From contig CAKRPS010000011.1 in NCBI GenBank assembly GCA_934385475.1, forward strand, positions 1 to 63,081: a stretch of 63,081 bases of DNA. Direction: 5' to 3'. The position numbers were made by a program, and so were the translations under genes. The first letter of the stretch is position 1; the number at the start of each line of letters is the position of its first letter. Below the pieces are notes generated by a model that had not been told where the DNA came from, did no database searches, and saw only the letters and a program-made list of their open reading frames with translations. Shown piece after piece: positions 1 to 8,790 of the stretch. Source of the stretch: an uncultured Lachnospiraceae bacterium (GTDB lineage: Bacteria > Bacillota > Clostridia > Lachnospirales > Lachnospiraceae).

Positions 1-652
1 TAGCAAGGATACGCTTCTGCTGATAATCCTTTAAAAGCTTCTGGTCAGGCTGAACAACGATACTTAAAAAGATGACTGCGACCGGTACTAATATAACAAG
101 GACGGTACCGATGAATTTATAACTTAGTCCGGCTACATAGATCATAAGACAGATCATAAGAGCGGTACAAATGGTTGTGGACAGGTTTGGCTCAATTAAG
201 ATCAATACCAGTGGAATACCTGCGAGGACAGCATATTTCAACAGTGTAAATTTATCATTGATATCTTCTTCATGTTCCATCAGGAATTTTGCAAAAAATA
301 TGATCAGTAATATTTTTGCAAGCTCTGACGGCTGAAATTGGATAAAACCTACCTTAATCCAGCGGGTTGCACCATTTACATTCTCACCAAATAATTTTAC
401 TGCGGCAAGCATAATGATAGAGAGTATATACAATACCCAGTAAAAATTCATGATCCACATATAGTCAATCAGTGACACGATGATCATAGCCGCAAGACCT
501 ATCACGACACCAAGAATCTGCTTGTTCTGAAGAGATTCTTTCGCACTGCCTACGACTAAGATACCGAAAATGGATAAAATGCCTACAAGTGCAACAATTC
601 CGAATTTGTAATTTTTCCAGTTATATGGTTTTGTAAATCTATGTGATCTCAC
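1..652 (-). CDS. rodA: SEDS glycosyltransferase RodA/FtsW, C-terminus cut by window edge
   Basis: Polytopic membrane protein of the SEDS family, which polymerises peptidoglycan glycan strands together with a class B PBP. The reading frame is open from a GTG at 652 to the window edge (about 217 codons). It was found by reading the reverse complement, because there is no stop inside the window. Visible family motifs are WIKVGFIQFQPSEL and EPNLSTT, and the hydrophobic segments match SEDS transmembrane helices. The GTG start overlaps the minE stop codon, which suggests translational coupling as last visible gene of the mreB-mreC-mreD-PBP2-minCDE cluster. Co-transcription with a class B PBP and the mre genes favours RodA (elongation) over FtsW. 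The C-terminal half is not visible. Confidence 0.9.
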   Translation of the reverse strand, partial: MRSHRFTKPYNWKNYKFGIVALVGILSIFGILVVGSAKESLQNKQILGVVIGLAAMIIVSLIDYMWIMNFYWVLYILSIIMLAAVKLFGENVNGATRWIKVGFIQFQPSELAKILLIIFFAKFLMEHEEDINDKFTLLKYAVLAGIPLVLILIEPNLSTTICTALMICLMIYVAGLSYKFIGTVLVILVPVAVIFLSIVVQPDQKLLKDYQQKRILA

Positions 653-861
653 GTTTCTTCTCCTGCTATTCTTATCACTATCTGTGAACGGTTAATCTCT
701 ACTTGAAAATCATCTTCTGTAAGTTCCACGTATTTGGAAAGGGTTTGGTATAAGTCCCGGCAGATATGATCATAAACGGAAGGCGTACATTGTACGCGGT
801 CCGATACGACCAATGCGCGGAGACGGTTCTTTGCGATGGATACGGAAGAGCTTTTCAACAT
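649..861 (-). CDS. minE: Cell division topological specificity factor MinE
   Basis: MinE displaces MinC from MinD and drives Min oscillation, keeping the division septum at midcell. The 70-aa product is shorter than the roughly 85 to 90 residues of well-studied MinE proteins. It keeps the recognisable N-terminal core AKNRLRALVVSDR, the region that contacts MinD and the membrane, followed by a short beta-rich C-terminal part. The ATG at 861 is preceded by a clear AGGAGG. It lies 12 bases after minD and overlaps rodA by 4 bases. MinE is less widespread in Bacillota than MinCD, so this organism probably has an oscillating rather than a DivIVA-anchored Min system; that last point is inference. 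Confidence 0.9.
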   Translation of the reverse strand: MLKSSSVSIAKNRLRALVVSDRVQCTPSVYDHICRDLYQTLSKYVELTEDDFQVEINRSQIVIRIAGEET

Positions 862-873
862 ATTCAGGGCCTC

Positions 874-1665
874 CTAATTCTTCTTGAATGCATGAGAGAT
901 CCTTGAGAAGAATCCCTTTCCGGTATCAAGATTTATATAAGGAACTTCCAGTCCCAGAATACGTTTACAAATATTTAAATATCCTTTTCCTGCCGTTGAA
1001 TCAAGACCAATTACCGGTTCCCCCTGGTTAGTTCCGATAACAACCTGTTCATCATCAGGAAGGATTCCGATTAATGGTACCGAGAGGATTTCGGTGACAT
1101 CATCAACGGACATCATATCTCCCCGTTTGATCATATCATGCCGTATTCTGTTAATAATAAGATCTATCCGTTTGATCTCGTTTGCTTCTAACAGACCGAT
1201 GATACGGTCTGCATCCCGAATCGCCGATACCTCCGGCGTCGTTACCACAAGAGCCCTGTCTGCGGCTGCGATGGCATTCTGAAATCCCTGCTCGATTCCG
1301 GCAGGACAATCCAGAATAATGTAATCGAACTGATCCCTTAAATGATCTATCATCCGTACCATCTGCGTAGGATTGACTGCGCTCTTGTCTCTTGTCTGTG
1401 CGGATGGCAGCAGAAACAGCGTCGGATAACGCTTATCCCGTATCAACGCCTGTTTGATGCGGCAGTTTCCCTCTACCACATCTACCAGATTGTAGACAAT
1501 CCGGTTCTCAAGTCCCATCACAACATCCAGGTTTCTCAGACCGATATCTGTATCGATCAAGAGAACCTTTTTTCCCATAGCTGCAAGACCTGTACCAACG
1601 TTTGCGGAAGTCGTGGTCTTACCGACTCCACCTTTTCCTGACGTAACGACAATTACTTCACTCAT
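874..1665 (-). CDS. minD: Septum site-determining ATPase MinD
   Basis: Membrane-associated ParA/MinD-type ATPase that recruits MinC and MinE. The 263-aa protein shows the deviant Walker A motif GKGGVGKTTT near the N-terminus, switch regions (DTDIGLRNLD and DCPAGIEQG), and a C-terminal amphipathic segment ending FFSRISHAFKKN that fits the membrane-targeting helix. The frame stays open 51 codons upstream, but the ATG at 1665 is preferred. It sits behind GGAGGG at good spacing, and MinD proteins normally begin just before the Walker motif. It is flanked by minC and minE in the usual order. Confidence 0.95.
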   Translation of the reverse strand: MSEVIVVTSGKGGVGKTTTSANVGTGLAAMGKKVLLIDTDIGLRNLDVVMGLENRIVYNLVDVVEGNCRIKQALIRDKRYPTLFLLPSAQTRDKSAVNPTQMVRMIDHLRDQFDYIILDCPAGIEQGFQNAIAAADRALVVTTPEVSAIRDADRIIGLLEANEIKRIDLIINRIRHDMIKRGDMMSVDDVTEILSVPLIGILPDDEQVVIGTNQGEPVIGLDSTAGKGYLNICKRILGLEVPYINLDTGKGFFSRISHAFKKN

Positions 1666-1709
1666 AATTACCCTCCGTGATAAATGAATCGTTATCGTCC
1701 CCTGAACGC

Positions 1710-2393
1710 TTATGAAATAGGAATTTCGTTCAGTAATTCTTTGGTAATCGGTTCCATCAGAACTCTTCCGTCGATCACATAAGCAATTTTGGGCTGAACC
1801 TTTGGTTTGATCGGCCACTTGCTCTGTTTCTCGGATGTTTTATATTTGAAATCACCGATTTTAAGTTTTTCCGGTGACATTTCAAGCGCCACAACATAAT
1901 GTCCGGGTTCCCCGTTTCCACCGGCAAAGGCTTGTCCGAACAGACCGCCTATCACAATAATATCTTTACTGGAATATACACTGGCTCCCGGATAGACATC
2001 TCCAAGAATAATAATGCTGTTCTCTGTTTCAATTATCTGACCGTCCTTGAGGGTACCCTTGTAGAACTGTCCTGCATTATCCATTGCCTTCTGGTGCTCG
2101 GCAAGTCTCTGTAATGCCTTGACATAATTCTTGTTCGTCTCATCATTTTTGCCGATGATACACACGATATTCAGCGAGGTGTTTGCGGATATCGCATTGA
2201 CAAGCTGCTTCTCCTCCTGCTGACTCAGTTCCCTTCCTTCAAAGGACAGGGCCATGCTCGCATCCTTGAAAAAATGAGCCGCCTCCTTAAATTTTGCCGC
2301 CACTTCCGCAAGCAGTTCTGAAAAGGGTATCTCGTTGTCGAGATAAACGGAAATCCCATTGGGAAAGCTTTTGATAATAACCGGATTTTTCAT
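1710..2393 (-). CDS. minC: Septum site-determining protein MinC
   Basis: FtsZ assembly inhibitor delivered by MinD. At 227 aa it has the normal length. The N-terminal FtsZ-interacting domain (about residues 1 to 100) is followed by a C-terminal beta-helical MinD-binding and dimerisation domain with the diagnostic stretch GDVYPGASV (about 130 to 140) and a glycine-rich turn GGLFGQAFAG. The ATG at 2393 has an AGAGG ribosome site. It lies 12 bases downstream of the PBP2 gene and 44 bases before minD, so it is probably co-transcribed with the whole elongation/Min cluster. Confidence 0.95.
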   Translation of the reverse strand: MKNPVIIKSFPNGISVYLDNEIPFSELLAEVAAKFKEAAHFFKDASMALSFEGRELSQQEEKQLVNAISANTSLNIVCIIGKNDETNKNYVKALQRLAEHQKAMDNAGQFYKGTLKDGQIIETENSIIILGDVYPGASVYSSKDIIVIGGLFGQAFAGGNGEPGHYVVALEMSPEKLKIGDFKYKTSEKQSKWPIKPKVQPKIAYVIDGRVLMEPITKELLNEIPIS

Positions 2394-2405
2394 AATTACC
2401 TCTTT

Positions 2406-5279
2406 CTAGTCAGCATTGATCGCGCCGGCCTGAACCTCACTGGCTGTACCGGTTATGACTTCTTCATTGTTGGAACCGTAATAATATGCGTAAACATCCT
2501 TTGCTATCTGTGCAGCATAGTCTGATGTATAGCCGTTTGCAACTCTGACTGTAACACTGATCTCCGGATCTTCATAAGGTGCGTAGCTTATAAAAAGCGC
2601 ATGGTTCGGCCGGTTCTTATTCTCCTGCGCCGTACCTGTCTTTCCGGCAACCTGCACATTCAGATCGGCAAAATACCGTTTGCCTTCCACCACGCGACGC
2701 ATGCCAAGATGGATCGCATTCCAGTATGCAGCATCCATGTCGATCACATTGCGGACTTCTGCGTTTTGTTCCTTGATCACTCCATGATCGGAAATTCTGT
2801 CTACCAAGGTTAAATTATAACATGTTCCGCTATTAGCAACAGTGGTAACATATCGCGCAAGCCCTACGGTCGTATAGTTGTTGGTACCATGACCGATTGC
2901 AGAACGCACGGCATCGGTATCGGAAATCTCAGGTGTATACTCTTCTATCTCCACGCCGGAGGTTTCTGAAAGCCCATACCAGTCTGCATATTTGGAAAGC
3001 TTCTTCAAACCTACATCACTGTTGTAAGAATCTCCGACCATTCCAAGCCGATAACCAACCTCATAGAAAAACCAGTTACAGGAATGCTGTATTCCGCCGC
3101 TGACGTTCAGTGCTCCGTGCGCTCCGGGTGCGATCCAGCATCTTGCCGCCGGGCTGATCTTTTCAAAGGTTCCCGTACAGGTGATCGTATCGGTAGTTGT
3201 GATTACCCCCTCCATGAGTCCGGCTGTCGCCGAAACGACCTTGAAAGTTGATCCCGGTGCTGTTTTCTGCTGGGTTGCATAATTTAATAACGGATAAGAG
3301 AGGTCCTCCCGCAGACTTGCATAGTACTCTGCGTCAACTCCGTTCGCCATCTTGTTGTTATCATAGCTCGGATAAGAGACAAGTGCCTTGGTATCTCCGG
3401 TTTTTACATCCGTGATCACAATAGAGCCGGAATAGGGATCGAGTGCCAGCTGTGCCGGTGTAATATCCAGATTACGGATGCGATTGAGCATAAAGGTATA
3501 CGCGGTTTCCGAGCCGTTCTCAAACGCCCGGTGCTCCGCTTCGTCTAACTCCACCTTGTTCTGTTCCAAAAGAAGCTTGCAGATCTGTCTTCCTGTAATC
3601 TTATCATTGTTGATCATATACCGGTAAATCTTTTTGTCAAACTTTTTGTCACCAGCAAGTCTCTCAAAGATATAGTCCAGAATCTTACGATAAATCTCCA
3701 CAGAATCCGAATATCTTGAATCATTGGAGAGCCCCGATACATTTACCCAGTTCTGGGCAATGGCATAGTTCAGGAACTCATTCAGGCTGATCACCTCATC
3801 CTTTGTCCACGCGATATAGGTTGCATCCTCTTTATCGACAGCATCTTCCATAAGAATCCCATCATCATAAAGCATCGATGTAATATAACTCTCATAGTTC
3901 TGGTACTCTTCCGTCAGAGATTCATAGGGGGTGCAAGTCTCCTCCAGCTCCTGTCGCAGAGTCTGGAAAACAGCTTTCTGCCCCTGTACATAGGTGTTAT
4001 ATACTTCCTTCTCTGTTTCTCCCGCGTATTCAGAACTAAAATGGCTGGTATCAATAATATTATTGTTAATGCACGCATAATAAACATCGTAAATAGGAGT
4101 GACAATATCCGAACTGCTCGAATTTTCACCCGGCTTATATTCTTTGATATTACGGATTTTATTCAGCAAAATACCGGCAAGTTTGGACTCCAGGATATGA
4201 TAGCAGGATTTCTGCAGTTCAGAATCAATCGTGAGATACACATCATCTCCGGCAACAGGTTCAACGCGGTCGCTGGTTTCAATTACTTTGCCCAGATTAT
4301 CAACATAAACGGTCTCCGATCCCTTCTGCCCCTGTAAGATCGTTTCCATGGAGGACTCTATTCCGGATTTTCCTACCGTATCGTTCAGATCATAGGACGG
4401 ATTCTCTTCCTGCAGTGTCTCCAGCTCTTCCTGTGCAACCTTTCCAGTATAGCCCAGTATCTGCGCAAAATAAATACTGTCATTATACTTTCGCACAGTT
4501 CCCTCTGCAATGGAAACACCATCTAATTCGTCCGCATTTTCCATAATGACAGCTACCGTTTTCTCCGAAACATTGTTTGCGACTGTCGTGGAAATATATT
4601 TCTGATAGCTGTTGGCACTCATCGCATAGCGGATCGTGATCAGCTTTAGGATTTCCTGATTGGTATATCCATATCTCGGCACAAAGGTATTGGGATCGTC
4701 CTGAGTATACCCTCCGATTCCATAATGGGAACTTGGGGAAGTTCCACACAGATAATCCACTACTTCTTCCGGGGTTGCATTTTTTTCTTTATATTTTAGC
4801 TTATCAATAGAAGCATAGCCGTAGACATCGGCAAGAAAACGCTGAAGCTGTGTTCCCTCCACGTCAAATTGAAACCGGTCTGCCGAGTCCAGTACAATGT
4901 GAAAATCACTGATCACCTGATCACCGTTTCCCTCGATCAGCTTCACCAGTGTCATAATTGTCTGATTCAGATTCTTGTTTTTCTCTCTTCCTGACTCATA
5001 GACATCTTCTATTGTGATAGAATACGCCAATTCATTGTACGCAAGAAGTTTTCCGTTGCAGTCCAGAATATTTCCTCTCGTAGCAGGGATATTGCGTTCC
5101 TTTGTGATCTTTAACTGGAAATTGTCATAGTATTCCTGTCCTTTCACAATCTGAAGCTGAAAGATCGTATAGATCAGATATCCACCCATGCCGAACAGGA
5201 TCAGAACGATCACGATCAACCGGGATGTAACCATATTAAAGATATTTTCTTTCAAATGTTCCAGTAATTCTCTAAACAA
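2406..5279 (-). CDS. mrdA: Penicillin-binding protein 2 (class B PBP), unusually long
   Basis: Transpeptidase that cross-links peptidoglycan during elongation. The order is an N-terminal membrane anchor (about 18 to 42), a PBP dimerisation domain, and a C-terminal transpeptidase domain with the catalytic Ser in STFK (677 to 680), SCN (733 to 735) and KTG (880 to 882). At 957 aa it is much longer than typical PBP2 (about 600 to 750). The extra length is an insert at about 370 to 610, rich in Glu, Asp, Tyr and Asn, placed just before the transpeptidase domain. The start is TTG at 5279 behind AAAGGAG, overlapping mreD by 8 bases; an ATG 15 codons later is a weaker alternative. Neighbours mreBCD and rodA support the elongation role. 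Confidence 0.92.
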   Translation of the reverse strand: MFRELLEHLKENIFNMVTSRLIVIVLILFGMGGYLIYTIFQLQIVKGQEYYDNFQLKITKERNIPATRGNILDCNGKLLAYNELAYSITIEDVYESGREKNKNLNQTIMTLVKLIEGNGDQVISDFHIVLDSADRFQFDVEGTQLQRFLADVYGYASIDKLKYKEKNATPEEVVDYLCGTSPSSHYGIGGYTQDDPNTFVPRYGYTNQEILKLITIRYAMSANSYQKYISTTVANNVSEKTVAVIMENADELDGVSIAEGTVRKYNDSIYFAQILGYTGKVAQEELETLQEENPSYDLNDTVGKSGIESSMETILQGQKGSETVYVDNLGKVIETSDRVEPVAGDDVYLTIDSELQKSCYHILESKLAGILLNKIRNIKEYKPGENSSSSDIVTPIYDVYYACINNNIIDTSHFSSEYAGETEKEVYNTYVQGQKAVFQTLRQELEETCTPYESLTEEYQNYESYITSMLYDDGILMEDAVDKEDATYIAWTKDEVISLNEFLNYAIAQNWVNVSGLSNDSRYSDSVEIYRKILDYIFERLAGDKKFDKKIYRYMINNDKITGRQICKLLLEQNKVELDEAEHRAFENGSETAYTFMLNRIRNLDITPAQLALDPYSGSIVITDVKTGDTKALVSYPSYDNNKMANGVDAEYYASLREDLSYPLLNYATQQKTAPGSTFKVVSATAGLMEGVITTTDTITCTGTFEKISPAARCWIAPGAHGALNVSGGIQHSCNWFFYEVGYRLGMVGDSYNSDVGLKKLSKYADWYGLSETSGVEIEEYTPEISDTDAVRSAIGHGTNNYTTVGLARYVTTVANSGTCYNLTLVDRISDHGVIKEQNAEVRNVIDMDAAYWNAIHLGMRRVVEGKRYFADLNVQVAGKTGTAQENKNRPNHALFISYAPYEDPEISVTVRVANGYTSDYAAQIAKDVYAYYYGSNNEEVITGTASEVQAGAINAD

Positions 5280-5790
5280 ATTTCTTGGCGCTCCTTTTTT
5301 CGCCCTGTTCCAGACGTGTGTTGATCCACAGGATCAGCGGATACAAAAACAAGGTTACTGCGATGGTATACACAATCTCCGGCAATATGATATGAACCGC
5401 ATAGTAACGGAAATCAAATCTGCCACGAAGCAAAAATAAGATCACATAGCAGATCAATCCATAGGCAAGGTCACTTCCGAGTATCAAGGCGATCGGCAGT
5501 TTAATATCCTGCGGATAAAAGATCGTGCTGAATTTTCCATTCATATATCCGATATACATGTACAAAAGAGCGTAAAAACCGATCACACTCCCAAAGAAGA
5601 TATCGATCAGAAGACCACAGAAAAAACCAATCAAAAGACCTGTCTTTTCTCCCCTCATAAAACCGAAGGAAGCAGTAAGCACGATCAAAAGATTGGGTAC
5701 GATGCCGCCGAAAGCCAGGTATCGGAAAACGGTACTCTGCAGCAGAAAACATATGATGATCAAAAGAGTGGTAAGGATGCCTCTTTTCAT
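5272..5790 (-). CDS. mreD: Rod shape-determining membrane protein MreD
   Basis: Integral membrane component of the Mre elongation complex. The 172-aa protein is almost entirely hydrophobic, with about five predicted membrane segments and the family-like stretch GFMRGEKTGLLIGFFCGLL. I chose the ATG at 5790, which follows a GGGG-containing leader 13 bases after the mreC stop; a TTG nine codons upstream lies inside mreC and has no ribosome site. Position between mreC and PBP2 is the standard order and carries much of the assignment, because MreD sequences are poorly conserved. Confidence 0.9.
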   Translation of the reverse strand: MKRGILTTLLIIICFLLQSTVFRYLAFGGIVPNLLIVLTASFGFMRGEKTGLLIGFFCGLLIDIFFGSVIGFYALLYMYIGYMNGKFSTIFYPQDIKLPIALILGSDLAYGLICYVILFLLRGRFDFRYYAVHIILPEIVYTIAVTLFLYPLILWINTRLEQGEKRSAKKFV

Positions 5791-5803
5791 AAAAACCCCG
5801 CTT

Positions 5804-6673
5804 CTATTCTTCCACAACCTGTTTCTGTTCCATAATCACCAGCACTTCTTCCAGATGTTCAAAATCAACTGCCGGTGTCAGATATCCTGATTTTGTCAGA
5901 TTGTTGGAATCCTGATTGATGGTGTTGATGTATCCGATCAGAATACCCGGCAAAAACTTATCGCTGATATTGGAGGTCACCACCTTATCCCCCTCCACGA
6001 CAACATCTGCACTGTCCACCAGCTGTCCAAATTCGATCACGCCGGAAGCATACAGCTTCAGATTGCCGGATACCACCATATTATCAGAGCTGGACAGAAC
6101 CATGGCACTCACGTTGGAGTCATCTGCAATGATCGACTTCACTTTTGCCCAGTTTGGTCCGACATCGACAACCCTTCCGACCAGGCCGCTTCCTGCCATG
6201 ACATTCATATCCACTTCAATGCCGTCATTTTCTCCCTTGTTAATGACAAAGGAATAAAACCAGTTTCCGGAATCTCTTGCGATAATTCTGGCCCCGGTCT
6301 TCTCATATTCATCGTACTGCGCATCCAGATTATACAATTCCCTCAGATTGGCAAGCTCATATCGATCCTGTTGAAGTCTCATATTTTCGATTGTCAGCTC
6401 ATCCACCTGTGCCCTCAGATCATCATTCTCAGCAATCAGATCCCTGATCTGCGCAAGCTCCTCCGAGCGGTTCGCAAGCCAGTGTCCGACCACGCTGATC
6501 CCCTCCTCGAAGGGAACTACAGTATATCCGGCAACAGCGCTGAGTGGGCCGCTGAAAATGGTCGTATTTAATGTCAGAAGCACCAGCCCGGTGCACACAA
6601 TTGTTAAAATAAAAAGGAGATATTTACCTGGTAATGTAAATTTTTCTCCTTTTCTTTTTACGATAGGACTCAT
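5804..6673 (-). CDS. mreC: Rod shape-determining protein MreC
   Basis: Bitopic membrane protein whose extracytoplasmic part organises the elongation machinery and contacts PBP2. At 289 aa it has a short basic N-terminus, one transmembrane helix (about 18 to 40), a coiled coil at about 75 to 115 (repeated Leu, Glu, Asn and Arg heptads) and a beta-barrel domain with the typical GLVGRVVDVGPNWAKVKSI block. Its ATG overlaps the end of mreB by 4 bases (ATGA), indicating translational coupling. Length and domain order are normal. Confidence 0.95.
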   Translation of the reverse strand: MSPIVKRKGEKFTLPGKYLLFILTIVCTGLVLLTLNTTIFSGPLSAVAGYTVVPFEEGISVVGHWLANRSEELAQIRDLIAENDDLRAQVDELTIENMRLQQDRYELANLRELYNLDAQYDEYEKTGARIIARDSGNWFYSFVINKGENDGIEVDMNVMAGSGLVGRVVDVGPNWAKVKSIIADDSNVSAMVLSSSDNMVVSGNLKLYASGVIEFGQLVDSADVVVEGDKVVTSNISDKFLPGILIGYINTINQDSNNLTKSGYLTPAVDFEHLEEVLVIMEQKQVVEE

Positions 6674-7680
6674 TTACTCATTCCTTCTATTGCATAAGCT
6701 ACCGATTTATAATTTTCTTCCTTGATGATCTTCGCAAGTCCCAAAGCAACGCTGCTCACCGGATTTTCAGAGACATTGACCTTCAGTCCGGTTCCTTTAC
6801 TCATAAGCTGGGCCAGATGGCTCACCTGGGATGCTCCTCCGGTCAGATAAATTCCATGGCGGTAAATATCCGCCGCCAGTTCCGGAGGTGTCCTCTCCAG
6901 AATTACCTTGATATTATCGATGATCGTATTGAAATGCTCAATAAGGCTTTCGTCAACCAGCGTCGTGGGAATTTCACGTTCCACTGGAAGTCCGGTCACA
7001 ATGTCCCTGCCATATACAACTGCTCCGGTTCCAGCCTCTTCAAGCTCCTGAAGAGAAGTCTTGACCGTCTCCGCAGTCTTTCCACCAATGATCAGGCTGT
7101 ACTCCCTTCTTATTGCTGCTTTGATGGCATCATCGAACTTTCTGCCGCCCACCTTGATCAGCTTGCTCAGGACAATTCCGCCAAGAGAGAGGATCGAGAT
7201 CTCCGTTGTATCAAATCCCACATTAACCACCAGAACACCCTGTGCGTTTTTAACATCTATACCAAGACCAAGTCCGTCAGCGACTGCCTTGTCAACCACC
7301 ATGACCCTTCTCGCCTTAACATTTGACTCCTTGATAAGATCCTTGAACGCACGTTTCTCCACCTCCGTGACATCCCACGGAACAGCAATATAGTAGTCTG
7401 CCGGTTTAATATTGCCCTTCATCAGATCTCCCATAAAATATTTTATGAGGGTTTCCATATTCTGTATGTCTGCAATGACACCGTTGCTGAGCGGATAGGA
7501 AATATTGATATTGCTCGGTGCCTTCTCATACATTTCAAAAGCTGAATTTCCATAAGCAAAGAGCGTCTTTTTGTTCTCAATGGCAATCATGTTTTTTTCT
7601 ACAAAAACATCATCTTCTCCACGATTGTATATTTTGATATTGCAGGTTCCCAAATCAATTCCGAATGCGTTGTTAGCCAA
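6670..7680 (-). CDS. mreB: MreB/Mbl-like actin homologue, divergent active site
   Basis: Actin-like ATPase that directs lateral wall synthesis. The 336-aa protein has the MreB fold signature at the N-terminus (FGIDLGTCNIKIY, residues 6 to 18) and the C-terminal adenosine motif LTGGASQV. It departs from the family in two places. The phosphate-2 loop, normally DIGGGT, reads NVGFDT (about 153 to 158). The usual EEP-AAAIG catalytic segment reads VDKAVADGLG (about 129 to 138). The start is TTG at 7680 behind AAAGGGG. As first gene of the mreBCD cluster it is likely the working shape protein, perhaps with altered nucleotide hydrolysis; that is inference. Confidence 0.85.
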   Translation of the reverse strand: MANNAFGIDLGTCNIKIYNRGEDDVFVEKNMIAIENKKTLFAYGNSAFEMYEKAPSNINISYPLSNGVIADIQNMETLIKYFMGDLMKGNIKPADYYIAVPWDVTEVEKRAFKDLIKESNVKARRVMVVDKAVADGLGLGIDVKNAQGVLVVNVGFDTTEISILSLGGIVLSKLIKVGGRKFDDAIKAAIRREYSLIIGGKTAETVKTSLQELEEAGTGAVVYGRDIVTGLPVEREIPTTLVDESLIEHFNTIIDNIKVILERTPPELAADIYRHGIYLTGGASQVSHLAQLMSKGTGLKVNVSENPVSSVALGLAKIIKEENYKSVAYAIEGMSK

Positions 7681-7711
7681 GGTAAAGTACCCCTTTCTTT
7701 TTGCAAATATT

Positions 7712-8419
7712 TTAATTCATCAAATGGCTTTCCCGAAAGCTGAAATAGCTGTTATCTCCGATAATAATATGATCTGAAAGCGGAATATCCGTAAGCTTTC
7801 CGATCTCGCTGATCCGTTTGGTGACCTCTATATCATGGTCACTCGGAACCGGATCTCCTCCCGGATGATTATGAAGAAGGATGATATAGGCAGCCCTTCC
7901 TTCAAAGGCGTTAATATACACTTCTCTGGGGGAAAGCAAAGAGGCATTGATCGTCCCCTTTGATAATACTTTCTCCCCGATCAGATGTAGTCCAGAATCA
8001 AACAAAAGTAAAAAGACATACTCTACATTTTCATGTCGCAGTCTTTCCATGTAATAATCCGCAATGGAATAAGGATCCCGAAAGGAAAGCTTATCCTTTG
8101 CACGAAGCTGCGACATTCTGGTACACAGCTCGGAAAGTGCCTTTAGCTGAATCGCCTTTACAGTTCCAATTCCATCAATTTTTTCCAGTTCTTCCCTCGT
8201 AATATGGTACAACCCCAGAAGACCATTCCCATATTTGGAAGTTTCTGCAAGCACAGTCTCTCCCAGAGTACGAATATCCGTCTTGGGCGTTCCGTTCCTC
8301 AGAATAATCGAAAGCAGCTCTGCATCCGTCAAAGCACTGCTTCCGTAGGAAAGATATTTCTCATATGGCAGATTTTGCAATCTGTAATACTCATTGTTCT
8401 CACACTTCGCTTTTTTCAT
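7712..8419 (-). CDS. radC: RadC/YeeS-family JAB-domain protein
   Basis: Member of the RadC family. Despite the name its role in DNA repair is unproven, and the C-terminal domain is a JAB1/MPN metalloprotease-like fold. At 235 aa it shows an N-terminal helix-hairpin-helix-like segment (EKIDGIGTVKAIQLKA) and the JAB zinc motif with HNHPGGDPVPSDHD near residue 185, so the metal-binding residues are intact. The ATG at 8419 follows GGAG. It sits directly upstream of mreB, a conserved arrangement in Bacillota (often with maf), and is probably in the same transcription unit. Confidence 0.93.
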   Translation of the reverse strand: MKKAKCENNEYYRLQNLPYEKYLSYGSSALTDAELLSIILRNGTPKTDIRTLGETVLAETSKYGNGLLGLYHITREELEKIDGIGTVKAIQLKALSELCTRMSQLRAKDKLSFRDPYSIADYYMERLRHENVEYVFLLLFDSGLHLIGEKVLSKGTINASLLSPREVYINAFEGRAAYIILLHNHPGGDPVPSDHDIEVTKRISEIGKLTDIPLSDHIIIGDNSYFSFRESHLMN

Positions 8420-8473
8420 TCAACTCCATTTCCCGACAGCACTTCTCTCCATAAGGCATGTGGGCAAAATGTG

Positions 8474-8710
8474 TTAAATGACTCTGTAGATCAGAATCCC
8501 GACTGCAATACCGATTATGCTTGCAATCGTAATCTTTATGGTCAGGCCGAACGTGATACTTAAGATTCCGAGATCAAGAACCATAGGTGATGACAGTCCA
8601 AACGACTGACCGTAATTCAACCATGTATTCGGAAACAGGCTTCCGATAAAGCCGCCTATCACGATTCCCGCAAGAACCAACAGAAAGCAGGCCCAATTAT
8701 TTTTTCGCAT
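8474..8710 (-). CDS. Small membrane protein, DUF4321-like
   Basis: Small protein of 78 aa with two hydrophobic segments (about 8 to 28 and 50 to 76) separated by a short polar loop, FPNTWLNYG. The pattern resembles DUF4321 proteins, which are commonly encoded beside maf, radC and mreB in Clostridia. The function is unknown. I placed the start at the ATG at 8710, because AAAGGAGAA lies at normal spacing in front of it, although an in-frame ATG exists 8 codons upstream. It is 54 bases from radC, on the same strand. Confidence 0.75.
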   Translation of the reverse strand: MRKNNWACFLLVLAGIVIGGFIGSLFPNTWLNYGQSFGLSSPMVLDLGILSITFGLTIKITIASIIGIAVGILIYRVI

Positions 8711-8790
8711 AAAAAAACAATTCTCCTTTCCCATCGCTCATTTTATCACAACCCTTTTTTGATGTATACAAAATTTGTCAAATTCTTTCT

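Noticed and set aside
1666..1818. 51-codon N-terminal extension of MinD
   Set aside because: It would place the Walker A motif far from the N-terminus and lacks a ribosome site; the ATG at 1665 has GGAGGG.
8735..8790. Promoter with TTGACA upstream of the DUF4321-like gene
   Set aside because: TTGACA is present on the minus strand but no -10 element lies at 16 to 18 bases from it.
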